Shown: piece after piece, positions 53,886-63,395 of the stretch
Numbering within the stretch: position 1 is the stretch's first letter
How the letters are laid out: the number at the start of each line of letters is the position of its first letter
Assembly: GCF_029210495.1 (NCBI RefSeq)
Contig: NZ_JARGDK010000005.1
Location: 62,001-126,000, forward strand
Reading direction: 5' to 3'
From: Pseudothioclava nitratireducens
GTDB taxonomy: Bacteria > Pseudomonadota > Alphaproteobacteria > Rhodobacterales > Rhodobacteraceae
Length of the DNA: 64,000 nucleotides
Made by a program: the position numbers and the translations under genes
The notes under the pieces: generated by a model
Seen by the model: only the letters and a program-made list of their open reading frames with translations
The model's database searches: none
What the model was told of the DNA's origin: nothing

Positions 53886-55160
53886 ATGACCGAAGCTTCC
53901 GATACGATACTCGCGCGGCTGATGACGCTGCATCCCAAGGTGATTGACCTGACGCTCGACCGGCTGGAGCGTCTGCTGGCCGCACTCGGCCATCCTGAAC
54001 GCTCGATCCCGCCCGCGATCCATATCGCCGGAACCAATGGCAAGGGCTCGACCCAAGCGATGATCCGCGCGGGGCTGGAAGCGATGGGCAAGGAGGTTCA
54101 CGCCTATACCTCGCCGCATCTCGCACGCTTCCATGAACGTATCCGCCTTGCGGGCGAACTGATTTCGGAGCCCGATCTTTCGGCGCTGCTCGACGAGTGC
54201 GAGGCCGCGAATGGCGGCGAACCGATCACCTTCTTCGAGATCACCACCGCCGCCGCCTTCCTCGCCTTCTCCCGCACCACCGCCGATTACACGCTGCTCG
54301 AGGTCGGGCTTGGCGGGCGGCTCGATGCGACCAATGTGATTGAGGCGCCCGCGCTGACGATTATCACACCGGTCTCGATCGACCACACGCAATTCCTTGG
54401 CGAAACGCTGCCGGAAATCGCGGGCGAGAAGGCCGGGATCATCAAGCGCGGCGTTCCGGTTATCGTCGGCCCGCAGGACGAGGCCGGTCTCGAGGTGATC
54501 GAGGCGCGCGCCGCACGGCTTGGCGCGCCCGTCCTCGCCTATGGGCAGCATTGGCATGCTTTCGAGGAGCGCGGGCGGCTGATCTTCCAGGATGAGACCG
54601 GGTTGCTCGATCTGCCGCTGCCGAACCTGCCGGGGCCGCATCAGATCATGAACGCGGGCGCGGCGCTGGCTGCGCTCCGCGCGCTTGGCGCCAATGAGGC
54701 CGCCTGCGAGGCCGCCGTGACCCGCGCCGAATGGCCCGCCCGGATGCAACGCCTGCGCCACGGCCCTCTGGTCGAGGCCGCAGCCCCTGCCGAGTTGTGG
54801 CTCGACGGCGGGCATAACCCGGCGGGCGGGATCGCGGTCGCTGCGACGCTTGCGCGGATGCCCGCGCGGCCCACGCATCTGATCTGCGGAATGCTGAACA
54901 CCAAGGATGTGACCGGCTACATGCGCCCGCTGGCCACTATCGCCGCGAGCCTGACCGCCGTCGAAATTCCGGGCGAGCCGAACACGCTCCCGGCTGCGCA
55001 GACCGAGGCCGCCGCCCGCGCCGCAGGATTTGCGCAGACCTCGCAGGCCGCTTCGGTCGACGCGGCGATCCGCACGATCACCGAGGCCGATCCGAATGCC
55101 CGCATCCTGATCTGCGGTTCGCTCTACCTCGCAGGACGTATCCTGCAACAGAATGGCTGA
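53886..55160 (+). CDS. folC: Folylpolyglutamate synthase / dihydrofolate synthase
   Basis: FolC adds glutamate to folates and makes dihydrofolate. The 424-residue Mur-ligase-type protein has the ATP loop HIAGTNGKGSTQAMI (near residue 45), TSPHLARFHERIRLAG, ALTIITPVSIDHTQFLGET (near 155) and WLDGGHNPAGGIAVA (near 310). It lies 75 bases after accD, separated by the extragenic palindrome. Confidence 0.95.
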   Translation: MTEASDTILARLMTLHPKVIDLTLDRLERLLAALGHPERSIPPAIHIAGTNGKGSTQAMIRAGLEAMGKEVHAYTSPHLARFHERIRLAGELISEPDLSALLDECEAANGGEPITFFEITTAAAFLAFSRTTADYTLLEVGLGGRLDATNVIEAPALTIITPVSIDHTQFLGETLPEIAGEKAGIIKRGVPVIVGPQDEAGLEVIEARAARLGAPVLAYGQHWHAFEERGRLIFQDETGLLDLPLPNLPGPHQIMNAGAALAALRALGANEAACEAAVTRAEWPARMQRLRHGPLVEAAAPAELWLDGGHNPAGGIAVAATLARMPARPTHLICGMLNTKDVTGYMRPLATIAASLTAVEIPGEPNTLPAAQTEAAARAAGFAQTSQAASVDAAIRTITEADPNARILICGSLYLAGRILQQNG

Positions 55161-55167
55161 TCGTCAG

Positions 55168-55221
55168 TCTGCCCGAAATATCCCGGGGTGAATTCGGCGC
55201 AGCCGAAGAGGGGCAGCGCCC
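55168..55221 (+). repeat. GC-rich extragenic palindrome, copy 5
   Basis: After folC: tctgccc-GAAATAT-CCCGGGG, then aattcggc-gca-gccgaa and GGGGCAGCGCCCC. It shares both the opening and the palindrome with copies 1 and 4 but has an extra small hairpin between them. It lies between convergent folC and zapE. Confidence 0.55.
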
Positions 55222-56310
55222 CTATCCTGCGCGCTCCGCACCCCATTCGGCACCCTGCATCTCGCGCAGACGGCTTGCGGTGCGCTCGAACTCGAAGCTG
55301 CCTTCGCCCTCGGTATAAAGCCGCTCCGGCTCGTCGGCGGCAGAGCAGATCAGCCGCACCTTGGCCTCGTAGAGCGCGTCGATCAACGTCACGAAGCGCT
55401 TGGCCTCGTTGAAGTTCGAGGATGACAGATGCGGGATGTCATCGACCATGAGCACACGCACCGCCCCCGCGATGGCAAGGTAATCCCCCGGCCCAAGCAT
55501 CCGCCCGCACAGATCCCAGAAGGACGCGCGCCCGACTCCGTTGTGAAAATGCTCGATCACCACATCGCGGTTCTTCACGTTGAGCACCAGCCGCGTGGTC
55601 TCATCATGGCCGGTAAGCTCATCCCAAAGGGCATTCATCGCCTCGCTGGCGACACGCCCGATCGGATGGAAATAGACCTGCGCGCCTTGCAGCCGGTGCT
55701 GGCGGTAATCGGTTTCCGACTCGATCTCCTGCACGTCGAGCTGATCTCGGATCACCTCGATGAAGGGCAGGAAAAGCTGGCGGTTGAGCCCGTTCTTATA
55801 AAGATCCTCGGGCACCCTGTTCGAGGTCGTGACCACCGTCACGCCCAGATCGAAGAGCGTCTGGAACAGCCGCCCCACGATCATCGCGTCGGCAATATCG
55901 GTGATCTGCATCTCATCGAAACACAACAGCCGCACCGAGGCCGCGACCTCTTCGGCCACAGGCTTGAGCGCATCTTGCACGTTCGACTTGCGGGCCTCGT
56001 GCAGCTTGGCCTGAATTTCCTGCATGAAGGCATGGAAATGGACGCGGCGCTTGGGTGTCCGGGTCGCCTCGCAAAACAGATCCATCAGCATGGACTTGCC
56101 GCGCCCGACCCCGCCCCAGAGATAGAGCCCGCGCACGGCCTCGGGGCGCTGGCGCGAGAACCGCCCGAACAGGCCGGGTTTGGCGACCGGCGCCTCCAGC
56201 CCCGCGCGCACGGTTTCAAGCAACGGCAACAGCGCGCGCTGCGCGGCATCTGCGTGCAGCGTGCCCTCGGCCACGCGGGCGTCGTAGATCTCGGTCAGGG
56301 TCTGTCTCAT
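55222..56310 (-). CDS. zapE: Cell division protein ZapE (AFG1-like ATPase)
   Basis: From MRQTLTEIYDARVAEG the protein has 362 residues with the AFG1 pattern: Walker A GGVGRGKSMLMDLF (near residue 70), MQEIQAKLHEARK, Walker B RLLCFDEMQITDIADAMIVGRLF (quoted in part: LLCFDEMQITDIADAMI) and TSNRVPEDLYKNGL with the sensor. ZapE destabilises FtsZ polymers at late division. The 17 residues upstream in a longer ORF are not conserved. Confidence 0.92.
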   Translation of the reverse strand: MRQTLTEIYDARVAEGTLHADAAQRALLPLLETVRAGLEAPVAKPGLFGRFSRQRPEAVRGLYLWGGVGRGKSMLMDLFCEATRTPKRRVHFHAFMQEIQAKLHEARKSNVQDALKPVAEEVAASVRLLCFDEMQITDIADAMIVGRLFQTLFDLGVTVVTTSNRVPEDLYKNGLNRQLFLPFIEVIRDQLDVQEIESETDYRQHRLQGAQVYFHPIGRVASEAMNALWDELTGHDETTRLVLNVKNRDVVIEHFHNGVGRASFWDLCGRMLGPGDYLAIAGAVRVLMVDDIPHLSSSNFNEAKRFVTLIDALYEAKVRLICSAADEPERLYTEGEGSFEFERTASRLREMQGAEWGAERAG

Positions 56311-56387
56311 GGGATTTCGATAGCGCGCCAGGGCGGGATTGAAAAGCCGCCGCGATTGCACGACGATCAGATCAGGAGGAGATAGAC

Positions 56388-57209
56388 ATGTCCCATGACC
56401 TGCCTGTGCTTGGCGCGGCGCTGAGCCTTGATATGCTGGCGCGGCATCGCGATTGGGTGCTGGGCGCCCAGCGCGATCTGGAGTTGCAAAGCTTCTGCTG
56501 GCCGAACACGCCCGAGCAGGATTTCCCCGAGATGATCGCGCGGGCGAAGACGCTGCTCGACGGCCATACCGGGCGGCGCGGGCTGCATGGGCCGTTCCAA
56601 TCCTTCAGCATCGACTGCGCCGATCCCGAGATCGCCGCCGTGATCCAGCGCCGGATGATCCGTACGCTGGAGATATGCGAGGAGCTAGGCGCCGATCAGA
56701 TGGTGATCCATTCGCCCTACGGCATCTGGAACGGGGCGGATGATGCGGTCAAACCCTCGGCGGCGATCATGCGGATCGAGCGGGTGCGCTTTGTCCTGAG
56801 TCCAGTCATAAAGCGTGCCGAGGCGGCCGGGATCACACTGGTTCTGGAGAATTGCGAGGATCAGGACGCGGGGGCACGGGTGGCTCTGGCGCGCGCTCTG
56901 AAAAGCCCCAACGTGAAGGTCTCGCTGGATACCGGCCATGCTTACTTCATGCACCGGATCGGTAAGGCGCCCCCGGTCGATGCGTTCGTCTATGCGGCGG
57001 GCGCGATGCTTGAGCATGTCCATCTTCAGGACATGGACGGGCAGGCAGACCGGCACTGGCATCCGGGCGAAGGCGAAATTCATTGGCACGCCGTGTTCAA
57101 GGCCTTGCGGTCGGTTCCGAAGATGCCGCGGCTGATCCTTGAGGTGAATGACGAGTTGGCGGTGACCAAGGGTGCGGAATGGCTCGCGGCGCAAGGCTTG
57201 GCGCTCTAG
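56388..57209 (+). CDS. Sugar phosphate isomerase/epimerase-like TIM barrel
   Basis: The 273-residue protein matches the AP-endonuclease-2-like xylose isomerase superfamily: ITLVLENCEDQDAG (metal glutamate near residue 150), VSLDTGHAYFMHRIG (near 185), HVHLQDMDGQADRHWHPGEGEIHW (quoted in part: HLQDMDGQADRHWHPGEGE) and a final LILEVNDE. Acidic and histidine residues at the barrel ends fit a divalent-metal site. Substrate unknown. AGGAGGAG precedes the ATG. Confidence 0.87.
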   Translation: MSHDLPVLGAALSLDMLARHRDWVLGAQRDLELQSFCWPNTPEQDFPEMIARAKTLLDGHTGRRGLHGPFQSFSIDCADPEIAAVIQRRMIRTLEICEELGADQMVIHSPYGIWNGADDAVKPSAAIMRIERVRFVLSPVIKRAEAAGITLVLENCEDQDAGARVALARALKSPNVKVSLDTGHAYFMHRIGKAPPVDAFVYAAGAMLEHVHLQDMDGQADRHWHPGEGEIHWHAVFKALRSVPKMPRLILEVNDELAVTKGAEWLAAQGLAL

Positions 57210-57278
57210 GGTCTGCGCTTGAGATAGCCGCCGCCTTGGCATAGGCTCCGCAGCGCAGCGAAATCCCGGAGAACAGAT

Positions 57279-57533
57279 ATGTCCCAAGCCACCCCGCAAC
57301 GCCTTCACCTCGTCTTTGGCGGCGAGCTGGTCGATCCGCAGCGCACCGAGTTCAAGGATGTGGACGCGATCCACATGGTCGGGATCTATCCGAATTACGC
57401 CGAGGCGTATAACGCCTGGAAAGCCGAGGCGCAGCGCACCGTGGACGACGCGCATACCCGCTATTTCATCGCCCATCTGCATCGCCTGCGCGATGAAGAG
57501 GCTGCGGCCTCGGCGACCGAAGAACTGGGCTGA
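57279..57533 (+). CDS. DUF4170 protein
   Basis: The 84-residue protein shows the DUF4170 pattern: LHLVFGGELVDPQRTEFKD, then VHMVGIYPNYAEAYNAWKAEAQRTVDDA-type block (here HMVGIYPNYAEAYNAW) and HTRYFIAHLHRL. It is found upstream of waaA and lpxK in many Rhodobacteraceae, as here, which hints at a link to lipid A/Kdo synthesis. Function unknown. It lies 16 bases before waaA. Confidence 0.87.
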   Translation: MSQATPQRLHLVFGGELVDPQRTEFKDVDAIHMVGIYPNYAEAYNAWKAEAQRTVDDAHTRYFIAHLHRLRDEEAAASATEELG

Positions 57534-57549
57534 TCGGCCCCTTCGGATC

Positions 57550-58791
57550 ATGTCCCCGACGCTCAAGCAGGGTCTGCGCTCCGCGCTCGGCGGCTGGCGA
57601 AAGCCGGGGCAGCCCGTCCCGGCCCGCGCGCCGTATCAGCGCATGCCGGGACCGCTGATCTGGATTTGCCATGAGAGCGTCGATCGCAGCGGGGCCGCGC
57701 TTTTGGCCCGGCTGCTCCTGCGCCAGCGCGACACGGTTCAGATCGTCCTGAGCACGCTCTCCCCCGAGAGTGATAGCAGCGCAGACGGCCCCGCGCCGGA
57801 TCAACGGGTGCAGCGGATTGATCCGGTCCCCGAAGAGGCCAACCTCCTGCGCGAGCAGATCGAGGCCCTGCGCCCGGATCTGGTTGTGGTGATGGGCAGC
57901 GCGCTTCCCGGTGCACTGATCCGTAGCTGTCATGCCGCAGGCATCGCGGTGGTGCTGGCTGACGCCCGCCCGCCCGCGCAGCAGCCGGGCTTTATCGGGC
58001 GGCGTCAGCGCACGGCGCTCTTGGCGCTTGCCTGTCGGATCATCGCGCGCGATCCCGAAAGCGCGCAGGCGCTGCGGCGGGAGGGGGCGTCGAGTGCGCG
58101 GCTCGAACTTGGCGGGGAGCTTGTGGAACCGGCGGAACCGCTGCCTTGCTCCGAGACCGAGCGCGCCTCTTTCGTGGCGCTCACACGCACGCGGCCGATC
58201 TGGTTGGCGGCGGGGCTGCCGGAGGAGGAACTCGAACTGGTTCTCTCCGCGCATACCCATGCGCTGCGCCATGCGCATCGGATGCTGCTGCTGCTTGCCC
58301 CCGATACCGAGGGTGACGCGGTGGAACTGGCGGAGCGACTGTCGCAGAGCGGCTGGTCGGTGGCCCGGCGCACGCTGGAAGGCGAGCCGGATGAGGATAT
58401 CCAGATCTTCATCGCAGACGATCCGATGGAATACGGGCTTTGGTATCGGCTTGCGCCCGTGTGCTACATGGGCGGAACCTTGACCGGAGAGGGCGCGCAT
58501 CCGCGCTCGCCGATGGAGCCGGCGGCGCTTGGTTCCGCGATCATTCACGGGCCACGGCTGGGGCGCTTCGAGGCCGAGTATACCCGACTGGGCGAGGCGC
58601 GCGCTGCGCGCAAGACGGGCAATGCCACGGCGCTTGGCGAGGCGGTGGCGGACCTGATCGCGCCGGACCGGGCGGCGATCCTCGCGCATAACGCATGGGC
58701 GGTGAGTTCGGTCGGCGCGGGGGCGGCTGAGTCAGTGGCGCGTGCCGTTCTCGAAGAACTGGACCGCGCGACTGCCGGGAGGAAAAGCTGA
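57550..58791 (+). CDS. waaA: Divergent 3-deoxy-D-manno-octulosonic acid transferase
   Basis: WaaA adds Kdo to lipid A precursor from CMP-Kdo at the inner membrane. The 413-residue protein matches mainly through the C-terminal half ([32 protein letters not shown], quoted in part as [11 protein letters not shown] and [14 protein letters not shown]), which is the CMP-Kdo site. The N-terminal acceptor domain is divergent: the usual HxxSVGE motif with the catalytic glutamate reads CHESVDRSG. Placement directly before lpxK, overlapping by one base, supports the call. Catalytic competence is uncertain. Confidence 0.75.
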   Translation: MSPTLKQGLRSALGGWRKPGQPVPARAPYQRMPGPLIWICHESVDRSGAALLARLLLRQRDTVQIVLSTLSPESDSSADGPAPDQRVQRIDPVPEEANLLREQIEALRPDLVVVMGSALPGALIRSCHAAGIAVVLADARPPAQQPGFIGRRQRTALLALACRIIARDPESAQALRREGASSARLELGGELVEPAEPLPCSETERASFVALTRTRPIWLAAGLPEEELELVLSAHTHALRHAHRMLLLLAPDTEGDAVELAERLSQSGWSVARRTLEGEPDEDIQIFIADDPMEYGLWYRLAPVCYMGGTLTGEGAHPRSPMEPAALGSAIIHGPRLGRFEAEYTRLGEARAARKTGNATALGEAVADLIAPDRAAILAHNAWAVSSVGAGAAESVARAVLEELDRATAGRKS

Positions 58792-59780
58792 TGGGGGCGC
58801 CTTTGTTCTGGTTCACCCCACCTGAAGCCCCAGGCTGGCAAGCGCGGCTTCTCGCGCCGCTGGGCGCGCTTTATGCGGCCGCGACCGCGCGACGGGTGCG
58901 CCAGCCGGGCGTGAAGCTGCCCGTGCCGGTGATCTGCGTCGGCAATATCAATGCGGGCGGCACCGGAAAGACGCCCACGGTCATCGCGCTCGTTCAGCAT
59001 CTGATGATGCGCGGGGTGACGGCGCATGTTGTCAGCCGAGGCCATGGCGGCAGCCTGCAAGGCCCGGTCCGCGTCGATGAGCGCCGCCATAGCGCCGCCG
59101 AGACCGGGGACGAGCCGCTGCTGATCTCGGCTTTCGCGCCGACCTGGGTCGCCAAGGATCGTGCGGCAGGCGCGCAGGCGGCGGTCGAGGCGGGCGCGCA
59201 GGTGATCGTCCTCGATGACGGGCACCAGAACCCTGCACTGGTCAAGGACCTCTCCATCGTCGTGGTCGATGCGGTCAAGGGCTTTGGCAACGGGCGTTGC
59301 CTGCCCGCCGGGCCGCTGCGCGAACCCGTCGACAAGGGTCTCGCCCGCGCCGATCTGCTGCTTTCGATCGGGACACCGGGCGCGCAGGCGGAGTTCGCCG
59401 CGCGGTGGGGTGCGCAGATCGCGGTGCCGCATCTGACAGGGCAGTTGGAGCCCTTGCAAACCGGGATGGACTGGGAGGGGCAGCGGGTGCTGGCCTTTGC
59501 GGGTATCGGGCATCCCGAGAAGTTCTTTGCGACGCTGCGCGGCTTGGGGGCAGAGGTACTGCGCGGCGAGGCGCTGGAGGATCACCAGCCGTTTGAGCCG
59601 CAACTGCTCACCCGGCTGGAGACCGAGGCGCGGATGCTCGGCGCGCAGATGGTAACCACCGAGAAAGACGCTGTCCGCCTCCCCGAGAGCTTCCGGCCCA
59701 AGGTCCTGGCGCTGCCCGTGCGGCTGCAACTGGCCGATCCCGCCCCGCTGAATGCGGCGCTGGAGCGGATGGGCTTGTGA
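58791..59780 (+). CDS. lpxK: Tetraacyldisaccharide 4'-kinase
   Basis: LpxK phosphorylates the lipid A precursor. The 329-residue protein has the Walker A loop [18 protein letters not shown] (near residue 55), the HVVSRGHGG block, [20 protein letters not shown] (near 150) and [10 protein letters not shown] near the end. The ATG shares the A of the waaA stop (TGATG), so both are translated together. Confidence 0.94.
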   Translation: MGAPLFWFTPPEAPGWQARLLAPLGALYAAATARRVRQPGVKLPVPVICVGNINAGGTGKTPTVIALVQHLMMRGVTAHVVSRGHGGSLQGPVRVDERRHSAAETGDEPLLISAFAPTWVAKDRAAGAQAAVEAGAQVIVLDDGHQNPALVKDLSIVVVDAVKGFGNGRCLPAGPLREPVDKGLARADLLLSIGTPGAQAEFAARWGAQIAVPHLTGQLEPLQTGMDWEGQRVLAFAGIGHPEKFFATLRGLGAEVLRGEALEDHQPFEPQLLTRLETEARMLGAQMVTTEKDAVRLPESFRPKVLALPVRLQLADPAPLNAALERMGL

Positions 59781-59811
59781 AAAAGGCCGGGAAAACCCCC
59801 GGCCTTTCTTT
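59781..59811. terminator. Bidirectional terminator between lpxK and the DsbA-like gene
   Basis: AAAGGCCGGG-aaaacc-CCCGGCCTTT followed by CTTTTG on the plus strand, and A-rich on the other side, so it can serve both convergent genes. Confidence 0.88.
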
Positions 59812-59826
59812 TGAATTTCGCGCCGA

Positions 59827-60489
59827 TCAGAGCTTTGCGTCGAGGATCGCTTTCAGCTCTTCGTAGCTCATGTTCGAGTGCTTCTGCCCGTCGATCACAA
59901 GCGTGGGCGTCGCATTGATGTCATCCGCACCGGCGTTGGTCTGGTAGGTGGTGATCATGCGCTGGACCATTTCCTGATCGTTCAGGCAGGCCTCGATCTG
60001 GTCTTTGCCCAGCCCGGCCTTGAGGCCCAGCTTGCGCAGGTTATCGGCGATCGTGGTCTGCTGGCCGTCGCCGATCCACTCGCTTTGCGTGTCGTAGATC
60101 ATCCCCGAAATCGCATAGTAGCGCGGCGCGCCGCCGCATTGCGCGATCTGCCCGGCCCAAACGCCGAACTTGTCGAAATAGACCTCGCGGTGGATGAACT
60201 TGACCTTGCCGCTATCGACATAGTCGCGCTTGAGTTTGCTCAGCACATCCTTGTGGAAATCGGCACAGTGCGGGCAGGTGTAGGAGGCGTATTCGATCAC
60301 GGTGATCGGTGCGTCCTCTTGGCCGAGAACGTAATCGGGCAGAAGCTCGGCGGTGGCGGCCTCGGCGCTGCTTGCGATGGTGGTGGCCAGCGCGGTCTCG
60401 GTGGTGGCGCCGCGTTGCGACACGAAGGCCCCGCCCGCGACGATGGCGGCGGCGGCAAGGCCCCCGAGGATGTAGGTCACTTTGCTCAT
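59827..60489 (-). CDS. DsbA family thiol-disulfide protein
   Basis: The 220-residue protein has an N-terminal signal or anchor (VTYILGGLAAAAIVAGGAFV) and a thioredoxin-like domain with YTCPHCADFHKDVLSKL (CPHC, near residue 75) and the cis-proline loop INATPTLVIDG (near 190). The redox centre is of the DsbA type, in the periplasm. It overlaps the DciA-like gene by four bases (ATGA), an operon arrangement common in alphaproteobacteria. Confidence 0.92.
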   Translation of the reverse strand: MSKVTYILGGLAAAAIVAGGAFVSQRGATTETALATTIASSAEAATAELLPDYVLGQEDAPITVIEYASYTCPHCADFHKDVLSKLKRDYVDSGKVKFIHREVYFDKFGVWAGQIAQCGGAPRYYAISGMIYDTQSEWIGDGQQTTIADNLRKLGLKAGLGKDQIEACLNDQEMVQRMITTYQTNAGADDINATPTLVIDGQKHSNMSYEELKAILDAKL

Positions 60490-61040
60490 GTATCTGCCTT
60501 TCTGTTCGCGGCGCGTCCTGCCTGTTTGGATAGGACGTTCTCTGCCAGTTGTTCAAGCGCGGCCCGCAGGCCGGGATCGGTGGCGCCCTTGGCCGTCTCA
60601 TGGGCCGCGGCACGGATTTCGGGGGCGGGCTCTTTGGGCGCGGGCTTGGGGGCGGGGGCGAATTGCGCCTGCCCCTCGGCAAAGCCCATCGGCGCGGTCT
60701 GCGTCAATACCACGCGCGAAATCGCGTTGTAGCCGTAGCAGGCGTTGACCTTTTCGCGGATTTTCGGGAGCTGCATTTGCAACATCGGCGCAGAGGCCCC
60801 GGTGGTCAGAAGCGTGAGCGTCGCGCCAAAACCGCCCTTGGCATAGCCGATCTTGACCGGGCGGGTCTGCGCGGCGATCTCAGCGCCGACAACCTCGGCC
60901 CAATGCGTCAGCAGGCGCGAGACCGCGAATCCCCGCGCTTCGCCCACGGCCCGCACGCTCTCGCGCAGCAGGCCCGAGGCAGGCTCGAAGCCGCGCATTC
61001 GGCGCTGCGGCTTGGGGGGTGTGGGTGTCTTCTGCGCCAT
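60486..61040 (-). CDS. DUF721 / DciA-like protein
   Basis: From MAQKTPTPPKPQRR the protein has 184 residues with the DUF721 domain in the first half: GLLRESVRAVGEARGFAVSRLLTHWAEVVGAEIA (quoted in part: RLLTHWAEVVGAEIA) and LTLLTTGASAPMLQMQLPKI. DciA helps load the replicative helicase DnaB in bacteria without DnaC, a likely role here. The C-terminal half is a proline/alanine-rich linker. The DsbA-like gene is translationally coupled behind it; mutY is divergent. Confidence 0.85.
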   Translation of the reverse strand: MAQKTPTPPKPQRRMRGFEPASGLLRESVRAVGEARGFAVSRLLTHWAEVVGAEIAAQTRPVKIGYAKGGFGATLTLLTTGASAPMLQMQLPKIREKVNACYGYNAISRVVLTQTAPMGFAEGQAQFAPAPKPAPKEPAPEIRAAAHETAKGATDPGLRAALEQLAENVLSKQAGRAANRKADT

Positions 61041-61137
61041 GGCGGTGATTGCGGGCCTGTCATTCCGAAACTCGGTCGCTATCTTAGGCCCCTGAGGCGG
61101 CAATGCCAGAGGAATGGGCCGGGCGGAGACATAAAGA

Positions 61138-62190
61138 TTGCGTGACGGTAAAGAGAGCAGAATTGGGACGGCACTTCTGGCGTGGTATGACCGCGAGGCG
61201 CGGGTGATGCCGTGGCGCACCGGCCCCGAGGCATGGCGCGCGGGCGAGCGGCCGGACCCCTATCGCGTCTGGCTCTCGGAGGTGATGCTGCAACAGACCA
61301 CGGTGGCCGCCGTGCGCGACTACTTTCGCCGGTTCACCGCGCGCTGGCCGGATGTGCATGCGCTGGCCGCTGCCGCGGATGCCGATGTGATGGCGGAATG
61401 GGCTGGGCTTGGCTACTACGCCCGCGCCCGGAACCTTTTGAAATGCGCGCGGGTGGTGTCACACGATTTGGATGGGCGCTTTCCCGAAACGGTCGAAGAG
61501 TTGCGCAAGCTGCCGGGCATTGGGCCCTATACGGCGGGGGCGATTGCCGCGATTGCGTTCGATGCACCTGCGGTCGTAGTTGACGGCAATGTCGAGCGGG
61601 TGGTCGCGCGGATTTTCGCCGTCACCGATCCGCTGCCGGGCGTCAAACCCGAACTGACCCGGCTCGCGGAATGCCTCACCCCGCAGGAGCGCCCCGGCTG
61701 CCATGCGCAAGCAATGATGGATCTGGGGGCCACGATCTGCTCGCCGCGTAATCCGGCCTGCGGTTTGTGTCCGGTGCGGGTGGACTGCGCGGGCTATGAC
61801 GCGGGGCTACAGGCAGAGCTGCCACGCAAGGCGCCCAAGCCCGAGAAACCCGTGCGACGCGGCTTCGCCTATGTCGCGGTGGGCCCCGCTGGCGGCGTGC
61901 TGTTGGAGCGCCGCCCCGAAAAGGGTCTTTTGGGCGGCACGCTGGGCTTTCCCGGCTCTGACTGGTGCGAGGCCCCCGACCCCGCGCCGCCCTTCGCCGC
62001 CGACTGGCAAGAGGCCGGAAGCCTGCGCCACACATTCACGCATTTCCATCTCGACCTGACGGTGATGGTGGCCCGCGCAGCACGTCCGGGCATGACCCCA
62101 AAGGCACAGTTCCGACCTGCCGATCTGCCGACCTTGATGCGGAAGGCCTGGAACATTGCGGAAGCTGCGATTTCGTCGCAGCAGGGATGA
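61138..62190 (+). CDS. mutY: A/G-specific adenine glycosylase
   Basis: MutY removes adenine opposite 8-oxoguanine. The 350-residue protein has the catalytic helix-hairpin-helix region (VMLQQTTV with the catalytic glutamate just upstream, LPGIGPYTAGAIAAIAF and the conserved aspartate in VDGNVERV), the 4Fe-4S motif CSPRNPACGLCPVRVDC (near residue 200) and a C-terminal NUDIX-like domain with HTFTHFHLDL. The chosen start is a TTG at 61138; no better ATG is seen, so the N-terminus is uncertain. Confidence 0.93.
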   Translation: MRDGKESRIGTALLAWYDREARVMPWRTGPEAWRAGERPDPYRVWLSEVMLQQTTVAAVRDYFRRFTARWPDVHALAAAADADVMAEWAGLGYYARARNLLKCARVVSHDLDGRFPETVEELRKLPGIGPYTAGAIAAIAFDAPAVVVDGNVERVVARIFAVTDPLPGVKPELTRLAECLTPQERPGCHAQAMMDLGATICSPRNPACGLCPVRVDCAGYDAGLQAELPRKAPKPEKPVRRGFAYVAVGPAGGVLLERRPEKGLLGGTLGFPGSDWCEAPDPAPPFAADWQEAGSLRHTFTHFHLDLTVMVARAARPGMTPKAQFRPADLPTLMRKAWNIAEAAISSQQG

Positions 62191-62246
62191 TTGCGCGCGC
62201 TCGTGCGGACGCTATCATCGCGGCGCGCGCATGAGCGAGGTCCAAG

Positions 62247-63389
62247 ATGTCCACCCCCGAAGAAATCCGCCGCCCCAGTCACGCGCTGCCGTTCTGGCTC
62301 TCGCTTGCGACAATTCCATTTGTGGCGATCGAGGCTTGGTTCGGCGGCTGGACCTTGATTTTGCTGCCGCTGTTCGCTTGGTGGGTGGTGACCGGGATCG
62401 ACCAGATCGTCGGTCGCAATACCGATCAGCCCGATGTCGAAACGCCGGATGAGGCCCTGTTCCTCTATCGCCTCATCACCATGATCTGGCTGCCGATTCA
62501 GATCGTCGTGATCTACGGGACGATCTGGTGGGTGGTGCGAAGCGATCATCTCAACGCTCTGGAGATCGCGGCGCTGATGTTTGGCGTGGGCGTGATCTCG
62601 GGGACGATCGGGATCGTCTATGCCCATGAGTTGCTGCACCAGAAGAACCGGCTGGAGCGCTGGCTGGGCGATCTGTTGCTTGCGACGGTTCTCTATTCGC
62701 ATTTCCGGACCGAGCATCTCCTGGTGCATCACCTCTGGGTCGGCACGCCCCGCGATGCGGTGACCGCGCGCTATAATGAGGGCTTCCATCGTTTCTTCCT
62801 GCGCGTACTGCGCGAATGTCCGGCCAGCGCATGGACCGCAGAGCGGCTGATGCTGAAACGTGCGGGGCGTCCCGTGTGGCACCGATCCAACCCGTTCTGG
62901 CGTTACGCGGCGCTTCAGGCACTTGCGCTCTTGGCGGCGTGGCTGGTTGGCGGCTGGGCGGGGATCGGGCTGTTCGCCCTGCAAGCCTTCTTCGCAGTCT
63001 GGCAACTCGAACTGACGAATTATGTCGAGCATTACGGGCTGACCCGGCTTTACAAAGGCGAGGGACGCTATGAGCCGGTCCGGCCGCACCATTCGTGGAA
63101 TGCCGATTTCGCGGCGTCGAACTGGCTGCTGATCAACTTGCAGCGCCATTCGGATCATCATTACAAACCCGACCGGCGATTCCCGTTGCTTCAGACTTAT
63201 GAGGCTGACGAAGCCCCTCAATTGCCGTTCGGCTACCCGGCGATGGCGGCCATGGCGATGGTCCCGCCGCTCTGGCGTCGTCGGATGAACCCCCGCGTTC
63301 GGGCGTGGCGTGCAAAGTTCTACCCGCAGGTTACGGACTGGACGCCCTACAATAATGGCAAGACCGAAATGCCGCGCGGGTCTGTCTGA
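62247..63389 (+). CDS. alkB: Alkane 1-monooxygenase-like membrane hydroxylase
   Basis: The 380-residue protein has the AlkB/xylene-monooxygenase layout: about six hydrophobic segments and histidine boxes HELLHQKN (near residue 127), EHLLVHH (near 155), NYVEHYGL (near 255) and LQRHSDHH (near 292). The final box and the NYVEHYG motif match alkane hydroxylases closely. No rubredoxin or rubredoxin reductase gene lies beside it. Two similar genes exist in many Rhodobacteraceae; the substrate may be an alkane or another long chain. A downstream gene also called alkB is a DNA-repair enzyme and unrelated. Confidence 0.9.
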   Translation: MSTPEEIRRPSHALPFWLSLATIPFVAIEAWFGGWTLILLPLFAWWVVTGIDQIVGRNTDQPDVETPDEALFLYRLITMIWLPIQIVVIYGTIWWVVRSDHLNALEIAALMFGVGVISGTIGIVYAHELLHQKNRLERWLGDLLLATVLYSHFRTEHLLVHHLWVGTPRDAVTARYNEGFHRFFLRVLRECPASAWTAERLMLKRAGRPVWHRSNPFWRYAALQALALLAAWLVGGWAGIGLFALQAFFAVWQLELTNYVEHYGLTRLYKGEGRYEPVRPHHSWNADFAASNWLLINLQRHSDHHYKPDRRFPLLQTYEADEAPQLPFGYPAMAAMAMVPPLWRRRMNPRVRAWRAKFYPQVTDWTPYNNGKTEMPRGSV

Positions 63390-63395
63390 GCGCGC

